A stretch of DNA of 64,000 bases from Virgifigura deserti (GTDB lineage Bacteria; Pseudomonadota; Alphaproteobacteria; Dongiales; Dongiaceae), in assembly GCA_003576685.1 (NCBI GenBank), contig QOZR01000008.1, positions 209,975-273,974 of the forward strand, read 5' to 3'. A program made the position numbers and the translations under genes. Shown here piece after piece: positions 48,186 to 56,729 of this stretch (positions are counted from its first letter, which is position 1; the number at the start of each line of letters is the position of its first letter). The notes under the pieces are model-generated. The model was given only the letters and a program-made list of their open reading frames with translations, searched no databases and was not told the DNA's origin.

Positions 48186-49079
48186 ATGGCGATGGCGGCC
48201 CGGTCGGCCGGTGCCGCGGCGCGACCGACGCTCCCGGTGATGCGGACCGTCGCCGACCTGCGCCGGGCCGTCGCGGCCTGGCGCGCCGCCGGCCAGACGG
48301 TCGGGCTGGTACCGACCATGGGGGCGCTCCATGCGGGCCATCTGGCGCTGGTTCGCCGAGCACAGGCGGATTGTGACCGGACTATCGTCACCCTGTTCGT
48401 GAACCCGACCCAGTTCGGGGCCGGCGAGGATTTCGCCGCCTATCCTCGCGATGAGGCGGAGGATGGCACCAAGCTCGCCGCCGTCGGCGCGGATCTTCTG
48501 TTCGCACCGGAAGTGGCTGAGATGTATCCCGACGGCTTTGCCACGACGGTAACGGTCGCGGGCCTAACCGACGGCCTCTGCGGCCCGGCCCGGCCCGGCC
48601 ATTTCGCCGGAGTCGCCACCGTGGTCACCAAGCTGCTGCTTCAGTCGCTGCCGGACGCCGCCTATTTCGGCGAGAAGGATTATCAGCAGCTCCTCGTGAT
48701 TCGGCGCCTGGCCCGCGATCTCGACATTCCCGTGCGGATCGAGGGCGTGCCGACGGTGCGCGACGCCGACGGCCTCGCTCTGTCCTCGCGCAATCGCTAT
48801 CTCTCGGCGGGCGAGCGCGCCGCCGCCGTGGCGCTGCCGATGATTTTGCGGCATGTCGCGGAGCGGCTGGCCGATCCGACGCGGGTCGTAGCCGACGAAA
48901 CGGCCCGGGCGCGTGATGCTCTTCTGCAGGCTGGCTTCACCAGGATCGATTATGTCGAAGTCTGCGACGCCGAAACCCTGGAGCCGCTGGCCCATGTGAC
49001 CCGGCCGGCCCGGGTCCTGGCCGCGGCCTGGCTCGGCTCCACGCGCCTGATCGACAACATGCCGGTGAGTAGCGCGTAA
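48186..49079 (+). CDS. panC: Pantothenate synthetase
   Basis: Joins pantoate and beta-alanine using ATP. The 297-residue protein has the nucleotide-binding VPTMGALHAGHLALV with the HxGH motif, FVNPTQFGAGEDFAAYPR, YFGEKDYQQLLVIRRL and the KMSKS-like LSSRNRYL. The ATG at 48186 lies just after the panB stop, so the pair is co-translated. It converges on the phosphoribosyltransferase gene after six bases. Confidence 0.95.
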   Translation: MAMAARSAGAAARPTLPVMRTVADLRRAVAAWRAAGQTVGLVPTMGALHAGHLALVRRAQADCDRTIVTLFVNPTQFGAGEDFAAYPRDEAEDGTKLAAVGADLLFAPEVAEMYPDGFATTVTVAGLTDGLCGPARPGHFAGVATVVTKLLLQSLPDAAYFGEKDYQQLLVIRRLARDLDIPVRIEGVPTVRDADGLALSSRNRYLSAGERAAAVALPMILRHVAERLADPTRVVADETARARDALLQAGFTRIDYVEVCDAETLEPLAHVTRPARVLAAAWLGSTRLIDNMPVSSA

Positions 49080-49085
49080 CGCTGC

Positions 49086-49586
49086 TCAGCGCGGCGGCTG
49101 CAGATGGACGATCGGCTGGATGAACTGGGGCTCGATGTCCCAGGGGAACAGGATCCAGGTATCCTGGCTGACTTCGGTGATGAAAGTGTCGACCAGCGGC
49201 CGCCCGGCGGGCTTGGCATAGACCGTGGCGAAATGGGCGCGCGGCAGCATCTCGCGCACGACCTTCGCCGTCTTTCCGGTGTCGACCAGGTCGTCGATCA
49301 TCAGCCAGCCGGTGCCGTCGCCCTCGATCCCTTTCAGCACCTTGAGCTCGCCCTGCCTGCGCTCCTCCTTCTGCTCGACATAGCTGGCGATGCACAGTGT
49401 GTCGATCAGCCGAAGGTCGAGCTCGCGCGCGACGACCGCGGCCGGCACCAGCCCACCGCGCGTGATCGCGATGATGCCCTTCCACGGACCGCTCTCGATC
49501 AGGCGCCAGGCAAGCGCCTTCGAGGTTCGATGAAGCTCCTCCCAGGAAACCGGGAAGGTCTTGTGTGGGCTTGGGGTCACGGACAC
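49086..49586 (-). CDS. gpt: Xanthine(-guanine) phosphoribosyltransferase
   Basis: Purine salvage enzyme transferring phosphoribosyl to xanthine or guanine. The PRPP-binding motif is [19 protein letters not shown], with [18 protein letters not shown] before it and a C-terminal [12 protein letters not shown], as in E. coli Gpt. The start is not settled: the frame opens at 49670, but a GTG at 49586 (giving 166 residues) leads directly into [20 protein letters not shown], the family N-terminus. Confidence 0.88.
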   Translation of the reverse strand: MSVTPSPHKTFPVSWEELHRTSKALAWRLIESGPWKGIIAITRGGLVPAAVVARELDLRLIDTLCIASYVEQKEERRQGELKVLKGIEGDGTGWLMIDDLVDTGKTAKVVREMLPRAHFATVYAKPAGRPLVDTFITEVSQDTWILFPWDIEPQFIQPIVHLQPPR

Positions 49587-49676
49587 GCCTGGAATCCTCT
49601 GCTGTCGGGTCCGCGAGATGTACCCCACACCGCCGGGTGCGGCAACCCGCCCTTGCCGCACATCGTTCAAACGCCG

Positions 49677-49708
49677 AAAACGAAAACCGGCGCCCTGGAG
49701 GGCGCCGG
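49677..49708 (-). terminator. Rho-independent terminator reading leftwards
   Basis: CCGGCGCCC (49687-49695) and GGGCGCCGG (49700-49708) make a perfect 9-bp all-GC stem with a 4-base loop; on the minus strand it is followed by TTTTCGTTTT. It is placed to end a minus-strand transcript that starts to the right of 49710, where the only candidate is the 24-codon ORF at 49735. Confidence 0.72.
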
Positions 49709-49734
49709 CTCGCGGATCGCATGGTTGGAGGTTG

Positions 49735-49809
49735 TCAGCGGGTGTAGAGGTGTATCTCGTTGGCTCGCGCCGTCTCCCACAGGGTGGTAGAATCCGGCGG
49801 CAGCCCCAT
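49735..49809 (-). CDS. Possible 24-residue small protein upstream of a terminator
   Basis: Minus-strand ATG at 49809 opens a 25-codon frame encoding [20 protein letters not shown] then LYTR and a TGA. A TGA lies in frame five codons upstream, so the ORF is closed on both sides (a TTG three codons upstream is possible). A strong terminator follows 26 bases after the stop, which supports a short dedicated transcript. The composition is protein-like ([14 protein letters not shown]) and I think similar short ORFs occur in other alphaproteobacteria, but I cannot verify this. Confidence 0.45.
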   Translation of the reverse strand: MGLPPDSTTLWETARANEIHLYTR

Positions 49810-49955
49810 CTCTGTCAAGGATCATGCCGATATCCGAGGCGCGGAAAAGGGCCGGAAAAGCCGTGTCGGGCTCATGTTATCGACCCCTTGCCATCGCCTG
49901 GGGCTTTCGTGTAGGGTCCGCCGCCTGATCGCGGAAGCGCAAGGCCGCGACGGAT

Positions 49956-50032
49956 GCGCCCGTAGCTCAACTGGATAGAGCATCTGACTACGGATCAGAA
50001 GGTTAGGAGTTCGAATCTTCTCGGGCGCGCCA
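49956..50032 (+). tRNA. tRNA-Arg (anticodon ACG)
   Basis: A 77-nt cloverleaf: acceptor GCGCCCG pairs with CGGGCGC (50022-50028), discriminator G, and CCA is encoded at 50030-50032. D-arm AGCTCAACTGGATAGAGC, anticodon stem TCTGA/TCAGA with loop CTACGGA giving anticodon ACG at 49990-49992, and T-arm with GTTCGAATC. A TTGCCA...TAGGGT pair (49888-49917) about 40-60 bases upstream could be its promoter. Arg-ACG becomes ICG after deamination and reads CGN codons. Confidence 0.96.
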
Positions 50033-50096
50033 TTCTTTCAAGGGCTTAGCCGCAGCTCTCCAATCCAAACTTCGGCACGGGTAGCAATTTGGGTAG

Positions 50097-50113
50097 CGTT
50101 CTAGTCTAGAACG
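50097..50113. repeat. Perfect 17-base palindrome after tRNA-Arg
   Basis: CGTTCTAG-T-CTAGAACG is perfectly symmetrical. It directly follows two copies of GGGTAGC (50079-50085 and 50091-50097). This kind of sequence just after a tRNA gene is typical of attachment regions, but no integrase gene or second copy was found. Confidence 0.5.
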
Positions 50114-50226
50114 TTGTCCGGGCGGCGGCGCCCGACAGATCGGTGTCCCAGCCTTTCGCCTCTATATCTCCCGTGCCAATAGTGCCAATAGGTCTGCCAG
50201 AATCGGGCGGCGGACCTATTGCACCA

Positions 50227-50733
50227 TTACTGCGCCCCCGGCGCCGCGACGACGCGCGTGTAGCCATCGCCCTCCTGCAGCAGGACCGGCGTTTCGGGCG
50301 GCAACAGCGCCTCGCTACGCGTCGCGGTCTGGACCACGGTGATCGTCTGGCCGGTCGTGCTGTCACGAAGGACGTACTCGATCCCCCGCCGTGCATCAGC
50401 GAACTCTTCGGCCGCATAACCGAGCCCGCCGCCGATCAGCGCCCCAAGCCCGGCGAAGATCGCGCTGTCTGTTCCCCCTGCGCCAGCGCCGTAAAACCCT
50501 CCCGTACCGCCGAGAGCGGCCCCGAGCGCGGGTCCATACACACCTGTATCGCCACCTTCGATGTGAACCTCGCGGCTGGTGAGCACGACGGCCGGCGTGG
50601 TCGCCATCACGGCCCCGACCTCGGTCGCCGAATAGGTCGCGCCCGTCTGAGTGGCGCAGGCGGCGAGGCCGAGCGGTGCCACGAGCGCGACTATAGTGGC
50701 GAGGCCGCAAGTAGTATGCCCGAAGCGGCGCAT
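50227..50733 (-). CDS. Glycine-zipper outer-membrane lipoprotein (SlyB-like)
   Basis: A 168-residue precursor with a signal peptide and lipobox LAAC (Cys26). The middle has two glycine-rich segments, GALGGTGGFYGAGAGG-like and IFAGLGALIGGGLGYAAEEF, that form the 2TM glycine zipper of SlyB-type lipoproteins. The C-terminus (YVLRDSTTGQTITVVQTATR) is a beta-rich tail also typical of SlyB. Likely an envelope-integrity protein. First gene of the accessory stretch after tRNA-Arg. Confidence 0.82.
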   Translation of the reverse strand: MRRFGHTTCGLATIVALVAPLGLAACATQTGATYSATEVGAVMATTPAVVLTSREVHIEGGDTGVYGPALGAALGGTGGFYGAGAGGTDSAIFAGLGALIGGGLGYAAEEFADARRGIEYVLRDSTTGQTITVVQTATRSEALLPPETPVLLQEGDGYTRVVAAPGAQ

Positions 50734-50853
50734 GATCTATCTCCCGATGCTGCTGTTGCTTTATGGAACAACATAGGTTCGGCAGGGGCACGGGGAATGG
50801 CTCTCAACGGATCGGTGGCTGCTGGATGGTGTGGAGCTGCCGGCGGGGACGGA

Positions 50854-51933
50854 TTATGGAGCGGTGTTCAGGCGGGCGGTGTGCAGGCGGGCGAGGTCGG
50901 CGATGTCCTGGTTCAGCTGGTCAAAGGCAAAGATGAGTGTGAAGACACGCTCGGCTTCCTGGCCCGGTAGCGGCACCGTCACTCTTTCCCGCCGGATCTC
51001 TTCCAAAGCCGCTTGGAGCGCCTCCAGCCGCTGGTGCACGAGCTCCGGCGGATCCGGGCGATCTCCCGACGCGATCGCTTCACCGAGGTCGGCGAGATAG
51101 GCGCAGCACGCCTCGGTGGCTGCCTCAAGGTATGGCTCCAGCCGGCGCCGCGGCGCTTCTGGCAGCGGGCCGGTATCGGTTCGATCGATGAGCAGGAGCG
51201 CATGCCACAGGCGCTCGACCGCGCGGATGAGAGCCTCGGGCTCAGGCGCGTTCGACGCGCGGCGCAGGCGCTCCTTGCGGGACGGTCCGGCGGCGGCCTG
51301 AGCATCTCCAAGCGCCTGGCGAATGTCGCTGTGAATGGGCGCGAGCTTATTGGCATCCCTCCCCATGAGCGCACCCAGGCAAGCTGCGAGGAGATCGCCG
51401 CAGCGCCTGACTGCCCGGCCCAACTCCTCGTCGACGCCGCGGCGTGCGCTCCAGGGAAAAACGAGCACGCTTGCAAGCGTGCCGATCACAACGCCGAGCC
51501 CGATCGCGGCGGCGTAGTGCCAGGCCTGCGCGAACGGATCGGAACTGGGGCTCAGAATAATGATGGCCGAGGTTACGGCGCCGTAGCGAAGCGTCGGTTT
51601 GATGCCGGAGATATAGGCCGTGGTTGCGCCGGCAAGGACGATGCCGAGTCCGGTCAGGAATATGGTTTCGGTTCCACCGGCCAACATCCAGGCCAAGCCG
51701 AGCACAGCGCCGAGGGCGGCGCCAATGATCCGACCGGCTGCTGCCGCCAGAGTGCCTCCGATGCTGGCCTGGACGACGAACAGCGCCGAGATCACCGCCC
51801 AGGACAGCTCACTCACGCCAAGGGCGTGGCCGATGGCAAAGGTTGCGAGTCCGGCCAAGCCGGTCTGAATGGCCAAGCGGACCGGGCGGCGATACTCCAC
51901 GGTGCGCGTGATTGCGGAAAGGCGCATGGCCAA
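50854..51933 (-). CDS. FUSC family membrane protein
   Basis: A 359-residue protein: about six N-terminal helices (for example AIQTGLAGLATFAIGHALG, ELSWAVISALFVVQASIGG, RIIGAALGAVLGLAWMLAG) and a large cytoplasmic helical half from about 170. This is the FUSC layout, related to AaeB/YccS-type aromatic-acid exporters and plant ALMT channels. Substrate unknown. It stands alone on the minus strand between two small lipoprotein genes. Confidence 0.8.
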   Translation of the reverse strand: MAMRLSAITRTVEYRRPVRLAIQTGLAGLATFAIGHALGVSELSWAVISALFVVQASIGGTLAAAAGRIIGAALGAVLGLAWMLAGGTETIFLTGLGIVLAGATTAYISGIKPTLRYGAVTSAIIILSPSSDPFAQAWHYAAAIGLGVVIGTLASVLVFPWSARRGVDEELGRAVRRCGDLLAACLGALMGRDANKLAPIHSDIRQALGDAQAAAGPSRKERLRRASNAPEPEALIRAVERLWHALLLIDRTDTGPLPEAPRRRLEPYLEAATEACCAYLADLGEAIASGDRPDPPELVHQRLEALQAALEEIRRERVTVPLPGQEAERVFTLIFAFDQLNQDIADLARLHTARLNTAP

Positions 51934-52075
51934 TCGGAAATGGCTGAGTTATTTGCCTTCAGGCCCGCGTCAGCCGACCTCCTAAGGACGCCTTTATCAG
52001 GTTCGAGACCGGTTCGGACGCCACTCTTAGCTGAGCCAGATCCCGCCTGTTGATCAGGGCAGCTTGCCTTCGACG

Positions 52076-52240
52076 TCAGTCCAATTCGCTGCCAACGACG
52101 GCCCCGCCAAGGCCACCGATGCCGGCCCCGATTGGGCCGGCGACGAGCGCACCGCCAACGGCACCCACCCCAGCTCCCGTCGCTGTGCCGCAGGCCGAGA
52201 GTACAAGTGCCGCGATGACGACCAGGAGAATGTTTCTCAC
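52076..52240 (-). CDS. Tiny glycine-zipper lipoprotein
   Basis: A 54-residue precursor from a GTG at 52240: RNILLVVIAALVLSACGTAT is a lipoprotein signal with lipobox LSAC, followed by GAGVGAVGGALVAGPIGAGI and GGLGGAVVGSELD, a pure glycine zipper. An ATG at 52276 in the same frame would give a 66-residue form with an odd charged extension, so the GTG is preferred. Similar small lipoproteins are widespread and of unknown role. Confidence 0.7.
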   Translation of the reverse strand: MRNILLVVIAALVLSACGTATGAGVGAVGGALVAGPIGAGIGGLGGAVVGSELD

Positions 52241-52441
52241 TGTCTCAACCCTGAGCAATTTTGAATGAGCATCCACTTCTTTATCGATCTCAGGGCACTT
52301 AAGTTCCGGACGTCACCGCCTGCTGTAGAGCTTGCGCGTTGGTCTCCCTGACGGAGCGAGCCAACATTGACGGGCGGGAAGATCGATTCACCTGATGAGT
52401 GGAGGATTCGCTCAAGAGCGGGGACCAAGCGATCAAAGAGA

Positions 52442-52687
52442 ATGTACAAAAGGTCGATTGCGCTCGGGCTCATCCTGTCGCCATTATCGGTGCTACTAGC
52501 GGCGTGCGAGGGGCAGCCACAGCCTGTGAGCTACCATGTCGATCGCGCTTGCACCGATGCAGGGCTCGCCCGCGGCACGGCAGCGTATAACGAATGTGTC
52601 GCGGACAAGCACCTTGAGCAGGTCCGCGTTATCCACGACCTTGCGAACCGCGGGGCGATCCACGGCCAGCTTAGATTGACCGACTGA
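52442..52687 (+). CDS. Small predicted lipoprotein
   Basis: An 81-residue precursor: MYKRSIALGLILSPLSVLLA, then ACEGQPQP gives a lipobox LAAC, with Cys22 as lipid attachment. The short mature part has the motif ACTDAGLARGTAAYNECVAD, in which two Cys could form a disulfide; this resembles short exported proteins in alphaproteobacteria annotated hypothetical. Start ATG at 52442 preceded by AAAGAGA. Function unknown. Confidence 0.65.
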   Translation: MYKRSIALGLILSPLSVLLAACEGQPQPVSYHVDRACTDAGLARGTAAYNECVADKHLEQVRVIHDLANRGAIHGQLRLTD

Positions 52688-52888
52688 ACGGCGGAGAAGG
52701 CGATCTTCGTAGGAGGTCTTCGTCGGCTCGTTGGCGGCTGGTTTACGGACCCAATGCATGCGGGGCGGTGGCCTACGAGCCGGAGACGGGCCGGTGCTTG
52801 CTGTGTGGGGCAGATCTGCCGCCGGGGAACGCCCGTCACGCGCGTTTGTTGTTCACGCATGCTGCAAACAGCGCGCTGAGGGCCGAAA

Positions 52889-52987
52889 GTGTTCTTGTTC
52901 TTTTCCAACCGGCTCGGCTGCCTCGGCTCGATCCTCGTCTCGGTGGTATTGACGCTACTCTTGCTGTTCCTCTTTGGCGTGCTGTGA
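52889..52987 (+). CDS. 32-residue small membrane protein
   Basis: From a GTG at 52889 (GAGGG a few bases before) the frame reads FLFFSNRLGCLGSILVSVVL after the start residue, then TLLLLFLFGVL and TGA. The SNRLGCLGSxLVS core followed by one hydrophobic helix is a pattern I know from very small conserved hypothetical membrane proteins, mainly in actinobacteria and proteobacteria. It would be missed by usual length cut-offs. Confidence 0.6.
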   Translation: MFLFFSNRLGCLGSILVSVVLTLLLLFLFGVL

Positions 52988-53027
52988 GACACTGTCGACC
53001 CCGCGCAGTTCTGCAAGCCGCACGCGC

Positions 53028-53237
53028 CTAATGCACCCGAGCGCCCGGCACGAGCTCTTCAGTCTGCAATTCCTTGATCGCTCGCAAGATGCGCCTCCAG
53101 ATCACTTGACCGTCTACATCGCCAGCCTCAAGCAGAGCGTCGGCGCGCATGGAGGCCTGCGTAGCCGCATCGGCTCCGTGCCGCTTCGCCATCGCCTGAG
53201 CCTAGCGCCAGATGTCGATGTCAAGGTCGGAGATCAT
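53028..53237 (-). pseudogene. Small conserved hypothetical gene with an internal TAG
   Basis: On the minus strand ATG at 53237 starts MISDLDIDIWR, then a TAG (53202-53204), then AQAMAKRHGADAATQASMRA, DALLEAGDVDGQVIWRRILR and AIKELQTEELVPGARVH with a TAG stop. The full 70-codon pattern matches a common alphaproteobacterial hypothetical of the form MSDLDIxRxAxxxIxxHGxDA...RADALLExGD..G...W.RI..AIEELQ. The internal stop breaks it; a restart at the ATG at 53192 could still give 54 residues. Confidence 0.68.
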
Positions 53238-53490
53238 CAGGTCGTCGGGCCTAACTTAGCGCCTGAATGAAGCCCCGGACGCTGAGCAGAACAATCACCA
53301 TCGCGACCAGGATCATGAGCGGCTGGTCTGGAATCCGGCGGGTCGCATAAGCGGCAAAGGGCGCGGCGAAAGCAGTAGTTCGAATCGCGTAAGGGACGCA
53401 CGATGCTTGGTGAAATTGCCCAGCACGTGAGCTGCTGACAAGGTGATCGGCAATGTGATTGTCCGCTGACCCTGGTCGCCAGCGGCAGCA

Positions 53491-53553
53491 GGAGTTCGCA
53501 TTCGCGATCCGACAGCGCATCTGGAGTTGCAATCGCGATCCGACAGCGCATCT
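53491..53553. repeat. Tandem 31/32-base direct repeat upstream of the YqhA gene
   Basis: GGAGTTCGCATTCGCGATCC... (53491-53522) and GGAGTTGCAATCGCGATCC... (53523-53553) are adjacent copies; 22 bases in a row (53502-53523 and 53533-53554) are identical. A degenerate third copy seems to run into the start of the following gene (GAAATTGTAATGACA...). Confidence 0.75.
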
Positions 53554-53562
53554 GAAATTGTA

Positions 53563-54201
53563 ATGACAGAACGCGCATCGCCACCTGCAAGAAATACCGC
53601 TACCCGCAATGAGAAGGAGACAGCATTGGACCTACGCCATATCGAGCGAAGAACGATCGTCGGCTCGCGATTTCTCACCGTAGTCGCCGTTTTTGGCTCT
53701 CTCGCAGGATCGGTTCTGATGTTCTTCCTGGGCATCGTCAATATTTACGCTGCCTTCCTCTACGGATTTCAGACATCTGGTCAGAGCGAGCGCATCTTCG
53801 GAAGCGCCGCCATCATCAGCGTGATCGAGAGCCTGGACCGGTTTCTGATCGCAATCGTGCTGCTCTACTTTGCCTACGGCGTGTACACGCTCTTCATCCA
53901 TCCCGAGGAAAGCGAGGAGGCGCTCGCCTTGCCGGCGTGGCTCCGCGTGAGGCAGATCGGCCAGCTAAAACAGGTCGTGGCCGAATTGATCGTGGTGATT
54001 CTGTTCGTTCTCTTCCTTCGCCAAGCGCTGCAGTCGTTCTCCGGCCCCGACGCCTCTCTCACATGGAACGAGATCGCCACGTTGGCGGTGTTGCCGGTGA
54101 GCACGGTGCTGTTGGCGCTTGCCCTGAAGCTGGTCGAGTTTCATCCCAAATCAGGCCGTCCGCTCCTTCGGCCGGACACTTCAGCAAAGGACGAGCCATG
54201 A
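53563..54201 (+). CDS. UPF0114 (YqhA) family membrane protein
   Basis: A 212-residue protein with four helices: FLTVVAVFGSLAGSVLMFFLG, FLIAIVLLYFAYGVYTLFI, VVAELIVVILFVLFLRQAL and LPVSTVLLALALKLVEFH. The second helix pattern (SLDRFLIAIVLLYFAYGVYTLF) is the UPF0114/YqhA signature. The ATG at 53563 is preferred to one at 53527 because the latter lies in the tandem repeat. Function unknown in the family. A 34-codon frame (54198-54302) overlaps its stop by ATGA and has no recognisable content. Confidence 0.78.
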   Translation: MTERASPPARNTATRNEKETALDLRHIERRTIVGSRFLTVVAVFGSLAGSVLMFFLGIVNIYAAFLYGFQTSGQSERIFGSAAIISVIESLDRFLIAIVLLYFAYGVYTLFIHPEESEEALALPAWLRVRQIGQLKQVVAELIVVILFVLFLRQALQSFSGPDASLTWNEIATLAVLPVSTVLLALALKLVEFHPKSGRPLLRPDTSAKDEP

Positions 54202-54279
54202 CACAGGGGGAAATTCGCCCATCCAAGACGCTCACCTTCCGGGTGTGCCTTTTCTACGATCGGGTCGCGAGGCCGCCGC

Positions 54280-54636
54280 TCAGAGCTTCAAGACGTACAT
54301 GACGAACGGCTCGGCCGTCACGCCATGGGAGGCGTAGAGGCCTCTCGCCGGGCCGTTGCCGGGTTCGGTGCCGACCCAAGCCTCTAATGCCTTGCCGAGC
54401 GCAAGCAACTCGTCGAGCATTCGGCGGGCGAATTTCTGCTGCTGCAGGGCGGGCGTGACGCCAACTTCGTCGATATAGAGTTCGGTCGGCTTGTCCGGAT
54501 GCCTGTGAATGACCGCGGCGACCTGCCCGACCACTTCACCGGCGTGGAAGGCCACGAGCATATGGTGGCCGGGCTCTGCATCGGCTGAATTGACGATATC
54601 TCGTTCATCCTGCTCACCATATCGCAGACGCATCAT
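54280..54636 (-). CDS. GNAT acetyltransferase, AAC(3)-I-like, possibly shortened
   Basis: A 118-residue protein with the acetyl-CoA motif VGVTPALQQQKFARRMLDEL (Gln-Gln-Lys-Phe instead of the usual R/Q-x-x-G-x-A) and ELYIDEVGV before it, as in the AAC(3)-I-like branch. The end WVGTEPGNGPARGLYASHG is well conserved. Members usually have about 140-160 residues, so the N-terminus seems short, and the missing Gly in motif A may weaken cofactor binding. No evidence that it confers resistance. Confidence 0.65.
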   Translation of the reverse strand: MMRLRYGEQDERDIVNSADAEPGHHMLVAFHAGEVVGQVAAVIHRHPDKPTELYIDEVGVTPALQQQKFARRMLDELLALGKALEAWVGTEPGNGPARGLYASHGVTAEPFVMYVLKL

Positions 54637-54785
54637 TGGCCGCCGTCACGACCCCTGCGCAGGATAGGGCTTCGACGACGGAGGGGCGCATTCGCACGCA
54701 TGATCGTAGTGGAACCGGCGCGCCGGATACTCTCCGGCATCGACGCGGGTCCGTTGCCCGAGTGCCCTCGACGGCTCAGCCCGGC

Positions 54786-55607
54786 TTACGCCTTCAGGAA
54801 GGCGAGGAGGTCGGCGTCGACCTGGTCCTTGTGTGTGGTAGGCAGGCCGTGCGGCGCGCCTGGATAGACCTTCAGCTCGGCGTCCTTGACGAGCTTGGAT
54901 GAGAGCATGGCCGAGGCGCCGATCGGCACGATCTGGTCGTCGTCGCCGTGGATGATCAGCGTCGGAATGTCGAACTTCTTGAGATCCTCGGTGTGATCCG
55001 TCTCGGAGAACACTTTGATGCAGTCATAGGCGCCCTTAAAGCCGCACATCATACCCTGAAGCCAGAACGAGTCCCGCGCGCCCTGCGAAACCTTGGCGCC
55101 CGGCCGGTTGGCGCCGTAGAACGGTCCGCTGAGATCCTTGAAGAACTGCGAGCGGTCGGCGAGGACATTGGCGCGGATGTCGTCGAAGACTTCCATTGGC
55201 AGGCCGCCGGGATTGGCCTCGGTCTTCAGCATCAGCGGCGGAATGCCGTTTACCAGCACCGCCTTGGCTACCCGGTTCGTGCCGTGTCGGCCGATATAGC
55301 GGGCGACTTCGCCGCCGCCGGTGGAGTGGCCGACATGAACGGCATCCGTCAGGTCGAGCGCTTCGACGAGCGTCGCGAGATCGTCGGCGTAGGTGTCCAT
55401 GTCGTTGCCGTTCCAGGGCTGGCTCGACCGGCCGTGGCCGCGACGGTCATGGGCGATGCAGCGGTAGCCGTTGGACGCGAGAAACATCATCTGGTCTTCC
55501 CAGGCGTCCGCGGTCAGCGGCCAGCCGTGGCTGAAGACGACGGGCTGCCCGGTGCCCCAGTCCTTATAATAGATCTGCGTGCCGTCGTTCGTGGTGATCG
55601 TCGTCAT
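54786..55607 (-). CDS. Alpha/beta hydrolase, non-haem chloroperoxidase-like
   Basis: A 273-residue serine hydrolase: oxyanion [10 protein letters not shown], nucleophile Ser in [14 protein letters not shown], catalytic Asp in [11 protein letters not shown] and His in [11 protein letters not shown]. The high similarity to cofactor-free bacterial haloperoxidases and esterases ([17 protein letters not shown]) is clear; the natural reaction is probably ester or lactone hydrolysis. No signal peptide. It is in the same direction as the downstream epimerase gene but 81 bases apart. Confidence 0.88.
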   Translation of the reverse strand: MTTITTNDGTQIYYKDWGTGQPVVFSHGWPLTADAWEDQMMFLASNGYRCIAHDRRGHGRSSQPWNGNDMDTYADDLATLVEALDLTDAVHVGHSTGGGEVARYIGRHGTNRVAKAVLVNGIPPLMLKTEANPGGLPMEVFDDIRANVLADRSQFFKDLSGPFYGANRPGAKVSQGARDSFWLQGMMCGFKGAYDCIKVFSETDHTEDLKKFDIPTLIIHGDDDQIVPIGASAMLSSKLVKDAELKVYPGAPHGLPTTHKDQVDADLLAFLKA

Positions 55608-55688
55608 TGGCAGGTTTCCCTTGGGTTTCCAGGAGCATGAGGAGGGCTTGGATGGTTCGCCGCTCGCGGAACTTGAAAGCGCTGTTCG

Positions 55689-56729
55689 TTACGTCATCGC
55701 CCTGCCGCCGACGGCGGGTTTCACGGACGCGTCCAGAATCGGCGGCGGATCGAGCGCGAGTCGTCGGCCGATCGAACTCAGCAATCGGTCGAAATATTCG
55801 ATCGTTCCTCTCAGGCCCTGCTCCAGACCCGTCTTCGGCTCCCAACCCAGCATCGTCCTGGCAAGCGTGATATCGGGGCAGCGCTGGAGCGGATCGTCCA
55901 CAGGAAGCGGCCGAAACACGATCCGCGAGCGGGAGCCGGTCAGTTCCAGCACTTTCTCCGCCAATCCGCGAATCGTGATCTCCGCCGGATTCCCGAGATT
56001 CATCGGACCGACCGCCGTCCCGGGCGCCGCCATCAGCCCGATCAACCCGTCGATAAGGTCGTCGACATAGCAGAATGAGCGGGTTTGATTGCCGCTGCCG
56101 AAGAGCGTGATCGGTTCGCCGAGCAACGCCTGGACGACGAAGTTCGAGATCACCCGCCCGTCCTGCGGGTTCATCCCCGGACCGTAGGTGTTGAAGATCC
56201 GGGCGACCCGGATCTGGATGTTCTGCTGCCGATGATAGTCGAAGAACAATGTCTCGGCGCAGCGTTTCCCCTCGTCATAGCAGGCGCGAGGGCCGATCGG
56301 GTTGGTGTTCCCGCGATATCCCTCCGTCTGCGGGTGGATCTCGGGATCGCCGTAAACCTCGCTCGTGGAGGCTTGCAGGATCCTGACCTTGAGCCGCTTG
56401 GCGAGGCCGAGCATGTTTATCGCGCCAAGCACGCTGACCTTCGTGGTTTGAACGGGATCACGCTGGTAATGAATCGGCGAGGCCGGGCATGCCAGGTTGA
56501 AGACCTCGTCGACCTCGACATAGAGCGGAAGGGTAATGTCGTGACGTATGAGCTCGAACCCGGGGCTCCCCAACAAGAGCTCGATGTTGTCTTTGGAGCT
56601 AGTGAAGAAATTGTCCACGCAGACGACTTCGCGACCCGCCGCGAGCAACCGCCGGCAAAGATGCGAACCAAGGAATCCGGCCCCGCCCGTGACCAAAGAA
56701 CGTTTTCGGCCCAGGCTTGCGAAATTCAT
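55689..56729 (-). CDS. NAD-dependent epimerase, UDP-glucuronate decarboxylase-like
   Basis: A 346-residue extended short-chain dehydrogenase. NAD binding is [14 protein letters not shown]; the catalytic set is the Ser/Thr in [10 protein letters not shown] and Tyr-x3-Lys in [14 protein letters not shown]. The stretch [20 protein letters not shown] and [20 protein letters not shown] are typical of UDP-glucuronic acid decarboxylase (UXS), which makes UDP-xylose for polysaccharides. The ATG at 56729 directly precedes the Rossmann strand. C-terminal tail (residues 320-346) is non-conserved. Confidence 0.88.
   Translation of the reverse strand: MNFASLGRKRSLVTGGAGFLGSHLCRRLLAAGREVVCVDNFFTSSKDNIELLLGSPGFELIRHDITLPLYVEVDEVFNLACPASPIHYQRDPVQTTKVSVLGAINMLGLAKRLKVRILQASTSEVYGDPEIHPQTEGYRGNTNPIGPRACYDEGKRCAETLFFDYHRQQNIQIRVARIFNTYGPGMNPQDGRVISNFVVQALLGEPITLFGSGNQTRSFCYVDDLIDGLIGLMAAPGTAVGPMNLGNPAEITIRGLAEKVLELTGSRSRIVFRPLPVDDPLQRCPDITLARTMLGWEPKTGLEQGLRGTIEYFDRLLSSIGRRLALDPPPILDASVKPAVGGRAMT

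Noticed and set aside
50097..50113. LexA box at the palindrome after tRNA-Arg
   Set aside because: The arms read GTTC-N7-GAAC, the reverse of GAAC...GTTC and unlike the direct-repeat GTTC-N7-GTTC of alphaproteobacteria.
54198..54302. 34-codon frame overlapping the end of the YqhA gene by ATGA
   Set aside because: No conserved pattern and it overlaps the end of the GNAT gene on the other strand; overlap alone is weak evidence.
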